Source: Maylandia zebra
Lineage: Eukaryota > Chordata > Actinopteri > Cichliformes > Cichlidae
Direction of reading: 5' to 3'
NCBI RefSeq assembly: GCF_041146795.1
Contig: NC_135168.1
Location: forward strand, 14,188,131 to 14,252,130
Length of the DNA stretch: 64,000 nucleotides
How positions within the stretch are numbered: the stretch's first letter is position 1; the number at the start of each line of letters is the position of its first letter. The position numbers and the translations under genes were made by a program. The notes beneath the pieces were generated by a model. That model saw only the letters and a list, made by a program, of their open reading frames with translations. It did no database searches and was not told the origin of the DNA. Below, one piece after another: positions 32,601 to 46,065 of the stretch.

Positions 32601-35600
32601 CTGTGCTGTCCAATCATTGTGTGCGAGGTTACCCTTATAGTGCGATGTGTGTTTGCACAAAGAGAAGCATGTGTGTCAAATATAAATAAGCACAGAACAG
32701 AAACAGCTGCTCGTTTCTTCTGTTTAGAGTCAAGTTAGTGTTTTGTGTCTTTGTTTGAGGCCTGATGTCGAGCAGAGGTGTGTGTAACTGCACTGCTCTG
32801 TTATATGTGTGAAGTGTGTGCTTCTCTTCAGCATCATCTTTGTCACTGCTGATTCCTTTGTGTCATCATGTGTTGAGAAGAGAGAACAGTTATAACGGAG
32901 GAGCAAAAGGAAGCCCTGAAATCTGCATCAACAAGGAAGTGTTGGCTCACCAGTGATCCCAGCAGAGCCACTGGTTTGGCTCCAGTTGTTCTAGATTCAA
33001 TGATGTTGTTGCTACAGATACATGTCAGCATCTTTATTGAATTTAATATGAAGCAGAAATGGTGTCATTAGGAGAAGAAGAGGAGAACAAGTCCGGCGAG
33101 GAGGCAGCAGCTCTTAAAGATGAAACAGCAGCTCAGCCCTGAGCTCAGAGAGCTGCACATGAAAAAGCTCCTCAAGCAGATCCTGTCAGAGGTTTGTCAT
33201 CAACAGGAGGAACTGTTCACATCATAGGATGAAGATGCTGTCAGCTGGATGAAGAAGGTTATTTAATGCAAACGTTCACACTGAAGTCAAATTGTTGTCG
33301 TGTTGAACAGATTCATGTACTGATCGTCTCCAGAATGTTAGAAGAGCTTCAATGAATCATTAGAAACAACTTACAGCTGCACAGCTGTGTCAAACACATC
33401 TGTGTGTCATTGTGGGATTGTTGTGTTTCTACATGTGACACACGTCTAAAACATGCACACAATCTGAACACAAACAGGGACTCATGTGTTCCCACAGCCA
33501 GATGCTGAGAGCCATTTCCTTGTAGTCCTGTGTCTACATACATGAACCATTAGATGTTATTGGAATGATTGTCAGCTCTGATAGTTTCATGTGTGTTTAG
33601 CTGGACGCTGTTTGATCCTCGACATGTTTAAAGGTGTCCAGTCCTGAGACACTGGGGCTGGAAACAGCTGTGATGTCATTGGACTGTCACACAGACAGAA
33701 GTGCATGAAGTGAGCAGCCGAGGAGCCGCTGATGTTTTGGATTCAACAGCATTTGAAAGGTCGACACAGACACATTTGCACACAGAAAGCTGAATCTGTC
33801 ATATGCCACAGTGAACTCACTGTTCAGTGTTTTTCAGGAAGCTTCTTAACTGCCTCTGCTGCCAAACAAGCAGCTGATGTCCTTGAGAAGAAGCTGAAGA
33901 AGTCTTCAACAACAAATACAGGAAGTGGACTTTCAAATACTAGATTCACTTTAGACTCACAGAGAAATGACTCAACCAGCTGTGTTTGACTCTATGAAAG
34001 GTCAGTGTGTGTCTGCACACAGACTGTTGTGTTGGACTGTTATTCAGTTGTCTGCTGAATGTTTTCAAATGTCTGCATCTCAGCTGTGATGAGGCTGGGG
34101 GTCACGGGAGGCCACCGTAGCAGCCTCTTCAACATCATGACATCATCATAAATGCTGCTGGACTGTCTGATGGGCTGACGGTGAAAAAGCCGTCGGGAAG
34201 GAAACAGAAGACATTTCAGAGGCTGCAGCAGATTTCTTTGATTCGGGGCCTTTTTCAGCTTTATTGGACAGAGCAGTGAAGATAAGTGACAGCAAAGCAG
34301 AGAGAAAGGGGGCGTGGCCCGGGTCAAAGCCAGGCCAGCTGCTCTCCACCTCGTGGTCACCTGCTCATCCTAGTGAGCTCCACCAGCAGCCCTTTCACAC
34401 ACTTTACACTGTCAAACACTGTGTGTGGACCTCAGCTAACAACAGGCTACATTTAAGTCTGGACTACATGCTTTTATATTGTTTTTATTCCATCAGCAGC
34501 TCAACATCATGAGCAGCTTTGACATAAAGACATCAAACTCAAGCTGACTTTAAGCTACTTTTAATACAGGGGCTCAAAAACAACAACATCTTTATTATAT
34601 ATCAGGACAGAAAGTCATTTCATCTCAAAGGGAAACAGCTTTATTTGGAATAACCAGCACTATCAACTGGTTTGGGATCTCCACCAGTTTCATGTCTTTG
34701 CAGCTTCTCCAACAAAGTTCCTGTAAAATCAGCATGTTTGTCTTTATTGGTTTGATAGTGATTGATTATTCAGTCCCAATCTGCTGTCATCTAAAGAACA
34801 AAATGATGTTTCTATGAGTCACAAAGCTCCAGATGTTGTCGGCTTCACAAAGAAAACAAAGAACTTAAACACAAAGTGTTTGGAGCCAAAATGTTCCCAA
34901 GCTGCTCTTTTTGAAATGGCAGAGGTACAGTGGTGTCTAACAGCACACTGTGGAAGGCAAACATGTTATTGTTGGATGAAACTTCATGAATCCTTTGTAG
35001 ATTTGAGCTGTTGGAGCCTTTCTTTTCTCTTCAGGTGTACAGATGCTGAGGAGGCAGGTGAAGCAGGTGGAGCTGTTGTGATGCTGCAGAGGGTGTGTCT
35101 TAGTAACTCTGTGAGGCAGAACTGGATCCAACATTGTGGATGTGTTGATGTTGGAGCCATTAAGAGTCTCTGGCCACACTGTAGGATTTCCCTTTGATCC
35201 ACTGTGGGGGCATTTTGGAGTCTGTCAGTGAAACTCTTCATGTTTGTGTTTGACTCCAGTTTATAGAAACAGAGAAATGTGTCATGCTTTTGTTCGGCCT
35301 CCACAAATACACACATTTGTTCATTGGTTGGACTTTTTGGAAGGAGACACATTGAAAACCATGTTAATAAGATCTTGTTGTTTCCTGTGGATCCGACACA
35401 GAGAGTGGACTTCAGACAGAAAGCGTGGAAGAGATTTTAGAGGCCGTGTGTGGCAACAGGAAGTTTCTGTGTGTTTGCTGATCTTACATGTGGAAAACAA
35501 CACGTGATGTTTGTGAAGTTCTACAATGATCATTGTTCTCACAGCATTTTGAGTGGGAACAGTTCAAACTGGGAGTAGTGGGAGTTATTTACTGATTGAA

Positions 35601-35879
35601 ACAAGCTGAATGTTTCTGTGACGATGAAGATCAGCAGCTCAGCTGATCAATGAACTGACATCTATCAGTCGTTTCATGAGATGAAGTCATCAGCAGACAT
35701 TTGTTCTGACTGTGTGATGAATGTCAGAACGTCAGGGCTCTGCTTTAGTCACTGCTTGATGATCATTGGCTCATTGTTGAATCCAGGGGCCCAGTCTGAC
35801 CTCTGACCTTTGCTGCAGGTCTTCTGTGTTATCTCCACTTTCATGTCTGATCTTCTACTTGTAGTCCTGTGTCTACATA
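29681..35879. other. Long stretch with no recognised gene
   Basis: Six kilobases with only short open frames, none spliced convincingly and none with known motifs. A weak fish-repeat resemblance is seen at 34255-34345 (TTTATTGGACAGAGCAGTGA followed by an AGAGAGAAAGGGGG stretch). Nothing else could be supported. Confidence 0.45.
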
Positions 35880-35881
35880 TA

Positions 35882-36265
35882 CAGTGGCTTTCAAAAGTAT
35901 TCGGCCCCCTTGAACTTTCCCACATTTTGTCACATTACAGCCACAAACATGAATCAATGTTATTGGACTTCCAGGTGAAAGACCAACACAAAGTGGTGCA
36001 CACGTGAGAAGTGGAACGAAAATCATACATGATTCCAAACATTTTTTACAAATAAATAACTGCAAAGTGGGGTGTGCGTAATTATTCAGCCCCTGAGTCA
36101 ACACTTTGTAGAACCACCTTTTGCTGCAGTTCCAGCTGCCAGTCTTTTAGGGTCTGTCTCTGCCAGCTTTGCACATCTACAGACTGAAATCTTTGCCCAT
36201 TCTTCTTTGCAAAACAGCTCCAGCTCAGTCAGATTAGATGGACAGCGTTTGTGAACAGCAGAAAT
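35882..36265 (+). mobile_element. Truncated Tc1/mariner end
   Basis: After TA, CAGTGGCTTTCAAAAGTATT begins a widely known Tc1-like terminal repeat and continues CGGCCCCCTTGAACTTTCCC and CACATTTTGTCACATTACAG. The right part lies antisense over what would be the transposase C-terminus (CTTTGTAGAACCACCTTTTG). The copy stops near 36265 with no opposite terminus. Confidence 0.8.
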
Positions 36266-37512
36266 TGAAATTGAAATTGCAGTGAAGTCAGCTAGAAACT
36301 TACAGTGACGTGGACATCATGCAAAGACTGCCAGACTCTGTAATACTGCAAATGATCAGTGACTCAGGTTAACACTAAACTTTAAACGGCACCTCTGTGT
36401 CTCTGTGTGCTGAACATCTAGGATTGAGTCAGGCTGCATCAGCTGAAGCTGTTATTTGTATATATCAGTATTTTTTTATTCAGGTGTGGGGAAAATATGT
36501 AAGACTGCAGTGAAGCGATGCACCAGAGTAATCCCTGGCCAAAGGTATCGTACTCAAATCAGACTACTGATCCAGCCACATCAGCCTTTTGTGAGGTCTG
36601 TTTAAAGTAGACTAAAAGTGAACTGCAGGTTCCTGAGAGGTGGACTGTGAGCACAGAAACACATGTTCATACATACAGCTGCAGCAAACTTACATTAATT
36701 TTAAATAGATTTGTTACTCTGATGTCTGTCTCTGTGTTAGTCCTCTGACAGACTGGTGACCTGTCCAGGTGTGCTCTACCTACTACTGGGACAGGTTCCA
36801 GCCTCTGTAATAGAAATGTTCTGTTATTCTCATTTAAAGTGTTTAAGTGCTTATGCATATGCTTAGTTGTGACACTGTTACTGTTCAGTGAAAGTTGCTA
36901 AAACTAGATGAACTTACTTCAGCAGTTTGAGAAAACAACTCCCTTTACAGGTGCTGATAAGGCCAAGGGCACAAAACAGCACAACCATTGATGCGTTAGG
37001 TTTCATAGCGAGACACGTGAAGTGTGGTAGGATCAGTTTGTAACTTCCTCCCTCTTCCTTGGAAGGCGTAAAGGAGGAGGAGCACGACCTCTGTGGCAGC
37101 GCTGACATGACTGAACTGTGATGTTTGATGTGTGTTGGCGCAGTAATAAATAGCTTGATCACAGCTCTTTCTGTGTTGCAGACTTTATTTAAAAAATTCC
37201 ACGAAACCCCCCCCACTGTGAACCTGAATTGAATATTCAGAAGACATTTGTTTAAATAGTTCTACAAATCTGAGCTGTTGGTGTGTCCTTGGATTGTGTG
37301 GTAATAATATTAGAGCCTGCAATCTTTCTTACTGGATCTCTACTATGAGTCATGTTACCTGAGATTAGTTCTATGTTTACCTGTCAGCCTGGACGAATGT
37401 GCTGTGTGAAGAATGTAAATGACATCAGATCTGAACTGCTTACATCTAAGGAGCCTGTTCATATTTAATTGTAATATGAACCAATGATTTTCTGATTGAT
37501 TGCTGATATATA
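36266..37512. other. Mostly unassigned sequence
   Basis: Contains a fragment of the GGCGGCACGG-type repeat at about 36715-36800 and a possible leader-like exon on the minus strand (36918-37006). No gene is established. Confidence 0.4.
36918..37006 (-). other. Possible signal-peptide exon
   Basis: On the minus strand an ATG opens MKPNASMVVLFCALGLISTC followed by KGSCFLKLLK, then a donor AA|GTAAGTTC. The hydrophobic core and the splice donor look like a leader exon of a secreted or immunoglobulin-superfamily protein. No following exon was identified, so this could be chance. Confidence 0.25.
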
Positions 37513-39222
<1,710 letters not shown>

Positions 39223-40599
39223 TACATAGTTTTTTGTTGCCTTATGGTTCCAAGCGCTGTCACCAATCTTTGCATTTTGTTATTATCTCATGACACTTGT
39301 TTAATCAGCTACCATCTCTCCTGTGGACTTTTTAATGTCTACAGTCTCAGACCAACACAGCCCTGCCCTTCCCATATTAGATTCTTGATGAATGTGTGTT
39401 GTTGTTATTCAGCCTGGTTCAATGTGCCCCTTTTTAACTTTGAGCACCCGCCCCTTTAAACCTCTCTGCACAGCCCTGCACTGAACTCACTATCTTCTCC
39501 CTCTAACAGCCTCCACATGTTCTCACTGTAATTTCCCCTCATGAATGAATTTATGCTGCACTAATGTGAATGTTTGCAGGGAAATCAAACGCATTTCACT
39601 CGCAGTACTCGAGCTGACTTACCTTTGTTTGAATGACGACTTGTACGCGCTGACTCCACAGATAAGGTACGAAAATATATCAGGCTACGTCTTCAGGGTT
39701 TCTACTCCACGGCCGTATTTCATACGGGTCCACATTTCCACTGCACGCTATTTTCTGCAAGTACCGCCGCTTCGCCTCTGGACGCAATCGGTCTCTATAC
39801 AGTCCGTTCTCTTTTGAGCTGCTTTTAAGCATCTTGTAATCGTCGTTCCAACACAGTGTGTTTGTTTTGATTCGTAGACCTCGAAAATGGTGCCGCGCTC
39901 CCACAATGCATTGCGGCGTGACGTCAACTCCAAAGCCCTATAGAACATGTTCTTTTTCATTGTCAAAATTATCAGGAATAAAGAAGAAAACTGATTCAAA
40001 ACCTGTGGAACCTGCCAAAAAACAAGTTTTACTGCAAAGGATTTCTAGATGTGAAGGTTTTGTGGCTTTTTTCAGTTTCTAAAACAAACTCATTTGTACA
40101 GAAGGATATGAGGATGTATATGTCCGGTGGTGGGTTTTTTCTTCTTGATTTAATGTATTCATTTATCTCTTCACTTAATCTTTCTTTATGTTTTTTTTTT
40201 TTGATTTGGCATGAGCGATTTCCGGTCCTCACTCCAAGCCAGTTGGTGGCGGTAATGCACCACATGTTCTATCACAGCTGCGTCCGAGAGGACAGGAAAC
40301 GTCTGTGTGCGTCTGCAAACCAGGTAACTACACTCAGCTGAGCCTCTCTGCTAGTCGTTATTAGTTGGAGGGTTTTGCGTCACTTTCTCTCGGCTTGATA
40401 AAGGGCTGTATAGAAATCTCTGGTACGTAACACGTAACGTCATTTTTAGGGAGCGTCGCAGAGAAGTGAGGCTGTTTCTTTGTTTTTGTCGAGTTTTGAT
40501 TGAAGACATGTTTCCAGTCCGTTTTTTACTCGTTTGTTTTTTCATTAATAACTTTACATTATCACAGAGAACAAGAAGGCGCTTTGTTTGTCACATTCA
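39223..40599. other. Unassigned; possible upstream region of the + gene
   Basis: A GC-richer block (39640-39950) contains the CRE-like palindrome TGACGTCA at about 39919 and could be a promoter. GCCAGTTGGTGGCGGTAATG near 40230 resembles a known fish repeat. A good donor AACCAG|GTAACT lies at 40323, possibly ending a non-coding exon of the gene at 41.4 kb. None of these links is proven. Confidence 0.35.
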
Positions 40600-41290
40600 C
40601 CTTATGTCTGTGAAGGTTCTCAGTCATCCAGGTCATCGTAGTCAAAGGAGCTTGCAAAGAAAAGCGTCTGGACTTCTTTAAGTTACTTGAAGACGTTTCA
40701 CCTCTCATCCGAGAAGCTTCTTCAGTTCTAAGGTCAAATGGTGGAGAGTCCCAGATATAAACCTAGTGGGAGTTTCCCCCAACAGAGGGACAAAAGGACC
40801 CCTGATGATCCTCTAATCGCCTGAGCCAAGGTGTGAAACTGGGTGTGGGTCCCAATCAGCCAGAGTTTCGGGTGGGTTCATTGTGAAACCTGGCCCCACC
40901 TTATCATGCGAATTCCTGAGGTCAGATGGCCCAGGATGTGAGTGGGCGTTAAGGCGTCTGGGAAGGATCTCAAAACTGGATTATAGATGGCAGAGAGTTG
41001 GTGTCGTAAACCTCGCCTCTGTTCAAAGATGGTCGCTCACAGTGGACATAGATGCTTCTTTCACTCCTCTTACAAACCATCTGTCCTCTCTGTCCAAAAT
41101 GTGAACATTAGCATCCTCGAAAGAGTGTCCTTTATCCTTAAGATGCAGATGGACTGCTGAGTCTTGTCCTGTGGAGGTGGCTCTTCTGTGTTGTGCCATG
41201 CGCTTGTGAAGTGGCAGCCACTTGGCAGCCACAGTGATAAATGGCTGAGATGGCTGCAGCTGTACGTGTGAGGTACCTACATATTTCAAG
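40600..41290 (-). mobile_element. Penelope-like element 3' end (second subfamily)
   Basis: On the minus strand, 41280-41023 reads PLHKRMAQHRRATSTGQDSA and then HLKDKGHSFEDANVHILDRE and RWFVRGVKEAS, which is the GIY-YIG endonuclease end of Penelope elements. The remaining 3' tail (to 40600) includes the typical GAAGCTTCTCGGATGAGAGG segment. The 5' part with the reverse transcriptase is missing. Its tail differs from the copies near the NLR gene. Confidence 0.82.
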
Positions 41291-41435
41291 ATGAATTTGC
41301 AGAGATGTCATGTTTGGTGCTTACAGACATCACACTGCATTTTGTGATTTCGTAGCTATTGTTGTGATATTTCGGAGCTTCCCATGATCACCGTGACAGT
41401 CATTCATTTTAACATAACCTTTCTATTCCTTTCAG

Positions 41436-43506
41436 GGATCCTCATTTTTTTTTTGGTGAGGAAGATCAGCAGCTGTGTCGACAGGCAACAGGTAACGGCA
41501 TGCTTTTCTGTTAGTACTGTAGACCTTGGTCTGGTGCTCTTTTTTAGTTTAACACAGTATTTTCATTTGCTGAAGTGTAAAAAGCTTGTTCCAGGAGAAA
41601 CAAACTTTAGTGAGTTCTGCAAAATGATTCCCACCATTGCACACTCTGTCAGCCTCCAGTGTGCCCTTTTTTTGTCCTTTAACTGAAGAAAGTCGGTATC
41701 AGAACATATGAGATAAGTGAGATCCTCATTTTGCCTGCTTATTTCAAGATACAACATTTTCACAAACTGCTGTAGGATAACCTTGCTATTTGTCTTTTCC
41801 AACACTTCTACATTCATCCATATTTCCTTGTCTGCTTCTTTCCAGGTGAAAAGTACCTGAAATGGGTGAAAGATTTTGTTTCCAAAAACAAAAGCATGTG
41901 CGTTCACCTGAAGAAGCCAAGTGGTGCTGACCTGTGGATAGAAGAGCTTGAGAACACCAAATACAACGGGGATGATGATGAAGTTAACGCCTGGGGAAAA
42001 TTCTACCTTCCCGAGATTGTAAAAATGCAGGTTATTGGTGTGGTAAAGGGCACCTCATGTCCATGTGACGAGCTTGTGCTGATGACGCGTGAGGACAAAA
42101 AGCTGTACGGCTATGACGGAGAGGAGCTGCATCTGGTGGCTTCCAGTTTCCTGGAACTATGTGACAAAACGATAGAGTATCCAGCATCCAAGCGCTACTA
42201 CAATGGAGAGGCCTTCAAAGATATGGTGAGAAGTTAGACTGCTAAGAATAAGACTGGGGATGCCTAGTGTTAGAGATCAATCACCTGAGCTTTTCTTTGT
42301 ATTGTTGTGTGTTCTGTTTAGACTGAGGAGGACTGGAAAAAAGTTAAGATGAGTGATGTGGGGAGGAAACTGCAGGAAGAACATAAAAAGCTGGTAAATG
42401 AAACCCAGTCAGCGTTCGTAAGCCTAATATCATAGGTGGGTATTGGAGCTGAGTATCATCACTGATTTCTAGAACCTGTTCAATTCCAATTCACAAGGTC
42501 CCAATTAGATTCCATTTAATTCTTACTCAGAGAGTCAGAAACATTATAATTCTGATCATTTATCAGTACTGACACTTGTGAAACTTCATCAGAGGTGTGA
42601 GCATCACAGCAGATGCTTTTGTGTCAAAGTAACTGAGGATAAAACACAAAACCATGAAGCAGATTTTCCTGGCCTAGCTTTTTACAGTAGATAACCTTAA
42701 AAATATTATTCTGCAGTAGAACAAAAGCAGACGAGAACCACGACTCAACAAATGTACATTGGCTGATGCTGCTGAAGTGATTCAGAGGTTTTAATAAGAG
42801 GTTTTAATAGAGACACAGCAGAGCATTTTGCAGTTTCACTTAATTTGAAAAAAATAAAATAAAATTTGGTATTGAACAGCAGAAATGAGGCTGTCTTGTC
42901 GGAAGTCATTAAAAAAAAATGGCTGTAAACAACGGTAGACTGCTTCATAACAAGCAAGCGAATAATGCCAAAAACAGAGATTTGAGATGGGAAACGGTGT
43001 TCTTAAAGTACACTGAGAGAGGCAGAGAGCTGTGCTGTGTTGTTTTTCTGTGTGTGTTTTAATGGTGGTGGAAGCAAACCAGCAAAAGTAAGAGGGAATT
43101 CATGACAATGTTTATGTCAAGCGAAATGTGTCTTCTTTTGCTGCTGGTTTGGTTAGAGAGAGACAAAACGTGCAGCTTCAGGATCTGAGCAGCTTTCAGC
43201 ACCAACGGCATCACAGCTCAGACTTGGATTCAGGATTAAGCCCTTTATGTTTGACTGTAGTGATTGTAGCTCTGTCCTTGTTATTAATCGCTTTAGTCAA
43301 ACACAGCTATTGTTTGCTGGGATGTGTATATCCTTGACAGTTTGTATCTCAGAGTTATCAAAGACACTGTGGATAATCATCAAGAGATTGTTGTCCTCTT
43401 AATAATGACCTATTTGATTGTTTGTTTTTTCTTCTTCTTACAGATTCTGGTATTTGGCCAAAAGAGAGCTTCACAATTCTTGGCTTCACCTGTGGTAGAA
43501 AAATGA
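41436..43506 (+). CDS. Unrecognised multi-exon gene (3' part)
   Basis: Four exons join in phase: 41436-41491, 41846-42225, 42322-42393 and 43444-43506 (stop TGA). All have AG/GT borders. They encode about 190 residues, beginning DPHFFFGEEDQQLCRQATGE and running through KYLKWVKDFVSKNKSMCV, GKFYLPEIVKMQVIGVVKGT, SCPCDELVLMTREDKKLYGY and ILVFGQKRASQFLASPVVEK. The first exon starts in phase 2, so an upstream coding exon with the ATG exists but was not found; joining to the 40323 donor stays open but gives no in-frame ATG. An alternative read-through of the 42393 donor ends at a TAG near 42437. A poly(A) signal AATAAA is at 44023-44028. I do not recognise the family. It is convergent with the next gene. 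Confidence 0.62.
42437..43443 (+). other. Intron of the + strand gene
   Basis: Between the third and fourth exons. A/T-rich; no repeat or extra exon recognised. Confidence 0.5.
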
Positions 43507-44253
43507 CTGAAGTTATGCAACACTCTCTAAAATTAAAGCTATGCAACGCTTTAACATGAATGGCGAAGGAGTGCATCTCTTTTACTGTCTCTTCCTGTCC
43601 TCTTCTCAGTCTTTGTTGTGGCACCTCTGCTATGTGTTATAGAAAGCACTTGGAATCATGTTCAATACAAAAACACCAAACTCGTGGGATTGCCCTAGCA
43701 AGCAGTTGGTAAAAACTAATTAAAACTGATATATATCAGCTTCACTTTCTAGCTGCAAAAGCACGTTTCTGCAAAAGCATGCAGTTTCCTGTCAGCACTT
43801 TTTGGCACAGAGTGTACTCAGAGTTAGGCCTTTCTTATATAAAGCAATATAATCAGCATATAAACATTTAAGATGATAAATTTAAAGCTCAACAGTAACT
43901 GCTATAAACACATGTAGTGCTTTTGCTTAAGTAAATTATAGTTGGGATCATAATAAGAAAACATGTGTTTTTATTTTCTGTGTACCCTGGGTACAGACCA
44001 GTAGAAATATGGGATTCTTCCCAATAAATGCTGTCTGATAATGCTTCATATTGCATTAAACACTAGATATGTAAGCAAACAAACAAAAACCCATAGAAGC
44101 CAGTTTTAATTATTAAATGTGACAATTACATGGAGATGGAAAGTAAACATGCTTATACACGTCTCTGTGATTACAGAAAATCCACACAGATGCTGTCAGA
44201 GCAGAGAATCTTTGATTTATCAGAATGATGAATGCAAATGATTTCATGAAATC
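43507..44253. other. Spacer between convergent genes
   Basis: Holds the probable 3' UTRs of both genes. An AATAAA for the + strand gene lies at 44023. No other feature is seen. Confidence 0.5.
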
Positions 44254-46065
44254 TCACTCTTGTTCTGGGTTGTAAAATTCACCTGTCCAGTTAAACCGAA
44301 TCCTTTGCAACACAGTTCTAAGAACCCTACCAACCTCATCCTCAGCTCTCTGCCTCTTGTCCTTTTCAGCTGAGTATTCATCCACATGTGTTTCAACTTC
44401 TCTCTCATTTTCAAGCAAATTGCTCAGGCTCTCAGCTTCAGCACAGTTACCATATGGCCACTCTCTGAGGTCTTCTGTGTTCAAGCCAAACAAATTCTTA
44501 CATGATCTGCAAGGCTTCATTCTGGCACCATCACGGAGACAAAAAGCCTCACACCTGATATTTCCAGGTACTTCAATTGTTCCATCAAAGTAATCTTTCT
44601 GGACTGTGTTTGGATAATAGGTCATCACCGCACCAGATACATATTTATGCCATTTGCTAAGACAGGAGGCAGCAATCATAATTTTCCCAGCGTTAGGACC
44701 TTTGGTGGACATGGAGACTCCGCAGTACCTTTCTGATTTGTTGGTTTGGGATTTTTGAGAAATGCAGATGGTGGACGAGACGAAAGCTGTTTTTTTATTA
44801 TTCTCTTCTAAGTCCAAGTCTGTGAGGAGATCTTGCAGACTCTGCTTTATTTGCTCTTCATTCTCTGAGTTATTTTGCAGGACGATCTGAAAACAGTTAC
44901 AGATCTGGTCAAAGTGTTGCACCTGATTATATAGTTGTTTTTCATAGAAAGTTGATCAACATGTTTGTTTCGCTGCTTGACTTATTTAACTATGCAGGAC
45001 CATTGGATGCTTTTGGTTTAGACATTTTAAGATAGGGGGTGAAACAAGTCACAAAAATCGATTTAATTTTAAATCAATAAGCAAAAATCCATCTTTGTTC
45101 TCACTAATTTATAATTAAATTTGCTAATTGACCTTTTTTTTTCTATTTTGCTATGCCGGGCTGTCAAAACACGCTGAATTTAGAGTCTTTGAGCTTAACA
45201 GATCCAGCAGCTACACAGTGACAGCATCATATACGCCTTGAAGACTGTAAGCATCTCCAATAATGAGTCTGTTAGACATTATTTAGAACTAACAAATTCT
45301 GAAGCAAGTCTCCAGCTCTCCTGCAGTCTCTGTGTTTGGTGGAGAAGTATAGCTAGAAGCATATGTTGAAGTATAAGGTACAGTATGGATTTTCTTTGGA
45401 TTTCTCAGTAAAAAAGCACTTTGCATTATACTTTCCTAAAAACTGGAAGTTTGTCAGATTGACTGAAAATGTGAGAAGAGTTATCTTACCATGTCGAGCA
45501 CACAGGAGAAGGGACTTCGCCTGGGAAGCTGAGTCGAATACAACTTAAAAGGCCTGGGATATCTTCTCATTAAAGAACCCAAAACAAAAGGATTAGGGAA
45601 GATTTCTTCTGGAGAAAAGGGGATGTTGTTGATTTTGCCCAGAAACAACATGCTGTGAAGGATCTGTTGAGTGAAAACATATTTGCTTATTGTTAGTAGC
45701 GATAAACAGGACTGTCTTAAAAGTGTCAAAGGTAACACACCTCATCCACCAAGTGTTGACTTCCCGGAGTCATGTAAGAGCCCCGAACCATCCTCTTGGT
45801 AATCTTGTAGGCATTAGTTTTGAACCTCCTTTGAGAAATTGTTGTCTTCTAAAATGATAATGATCGAGCAGTTAGGGATTTAAAGACACAGGAGATCTGA
45901 TAACTTTGGCTACAGCAGAGTCTGCAGACATACCTATTTTGCTCTTGGTCGGCCTATTTTAAACATGAGAGAAAACATAGTTAGTGAAATGTTGATAACA
46001 TACAATGACTATCATTGGTGGCTGAAAAGATGCCAGGTAACAAGTGAAAAGCTGCTACTTACCAT
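44254..46065 (-). CDS. Unrecognised four-exon gene, 317 aa, CxxC/CAE motifs
   Basis: Exons on the minus strand: 46065-46063 (only the ATG, then GTAAGT), 45848-45741, 45663-45490 and 44922-44254. All are in phase 0 and together give 317 residues. The protein runs MKTTISQRRFKTNAYKITKR, then ILHSMLFLGKINNIPF, PRRSPFSCVLDM, VQHFDQICNCFQIVLQNNSE, YCGVSMSTKGPNAGKIMIAA, RCEAFCLRDGARMKPCRSCK, YGNCAEAESLSNLLENE and a charged tail. A PCxxC motif followed by NCAEAE suggests metal binding and recalls zinc deaminases, but in the reverse order. No signal peptide or membrane segment is evident. A 20-base alternative exon (45953-45934) would break the frame. I do not recognise the family; it may be lineage-restricted. 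Confidence 0.68.

Noticed and set aside
37080-37190. TCR/Ig V segment end (YYCANT-like text on the minus strand)
   Set aside because: It is a few residues long, has no framework residues or recombination signal around it, and is likely chance.
42394-42435. Read-through end of the third + strand exon (to TAG)
   Set aside because: Possible as an alternative form, but the donor at 42394 joins in phase to a coding last exon with a good acceptor, so the spliced form is preferred.
45934-45953. 20-base exon in the minus-strand orphan gene
   Set aside because: It has splice-like borders, but including it shifts the next exon into a frame that stops; the direct ATG-to-45848 join keeps frame.
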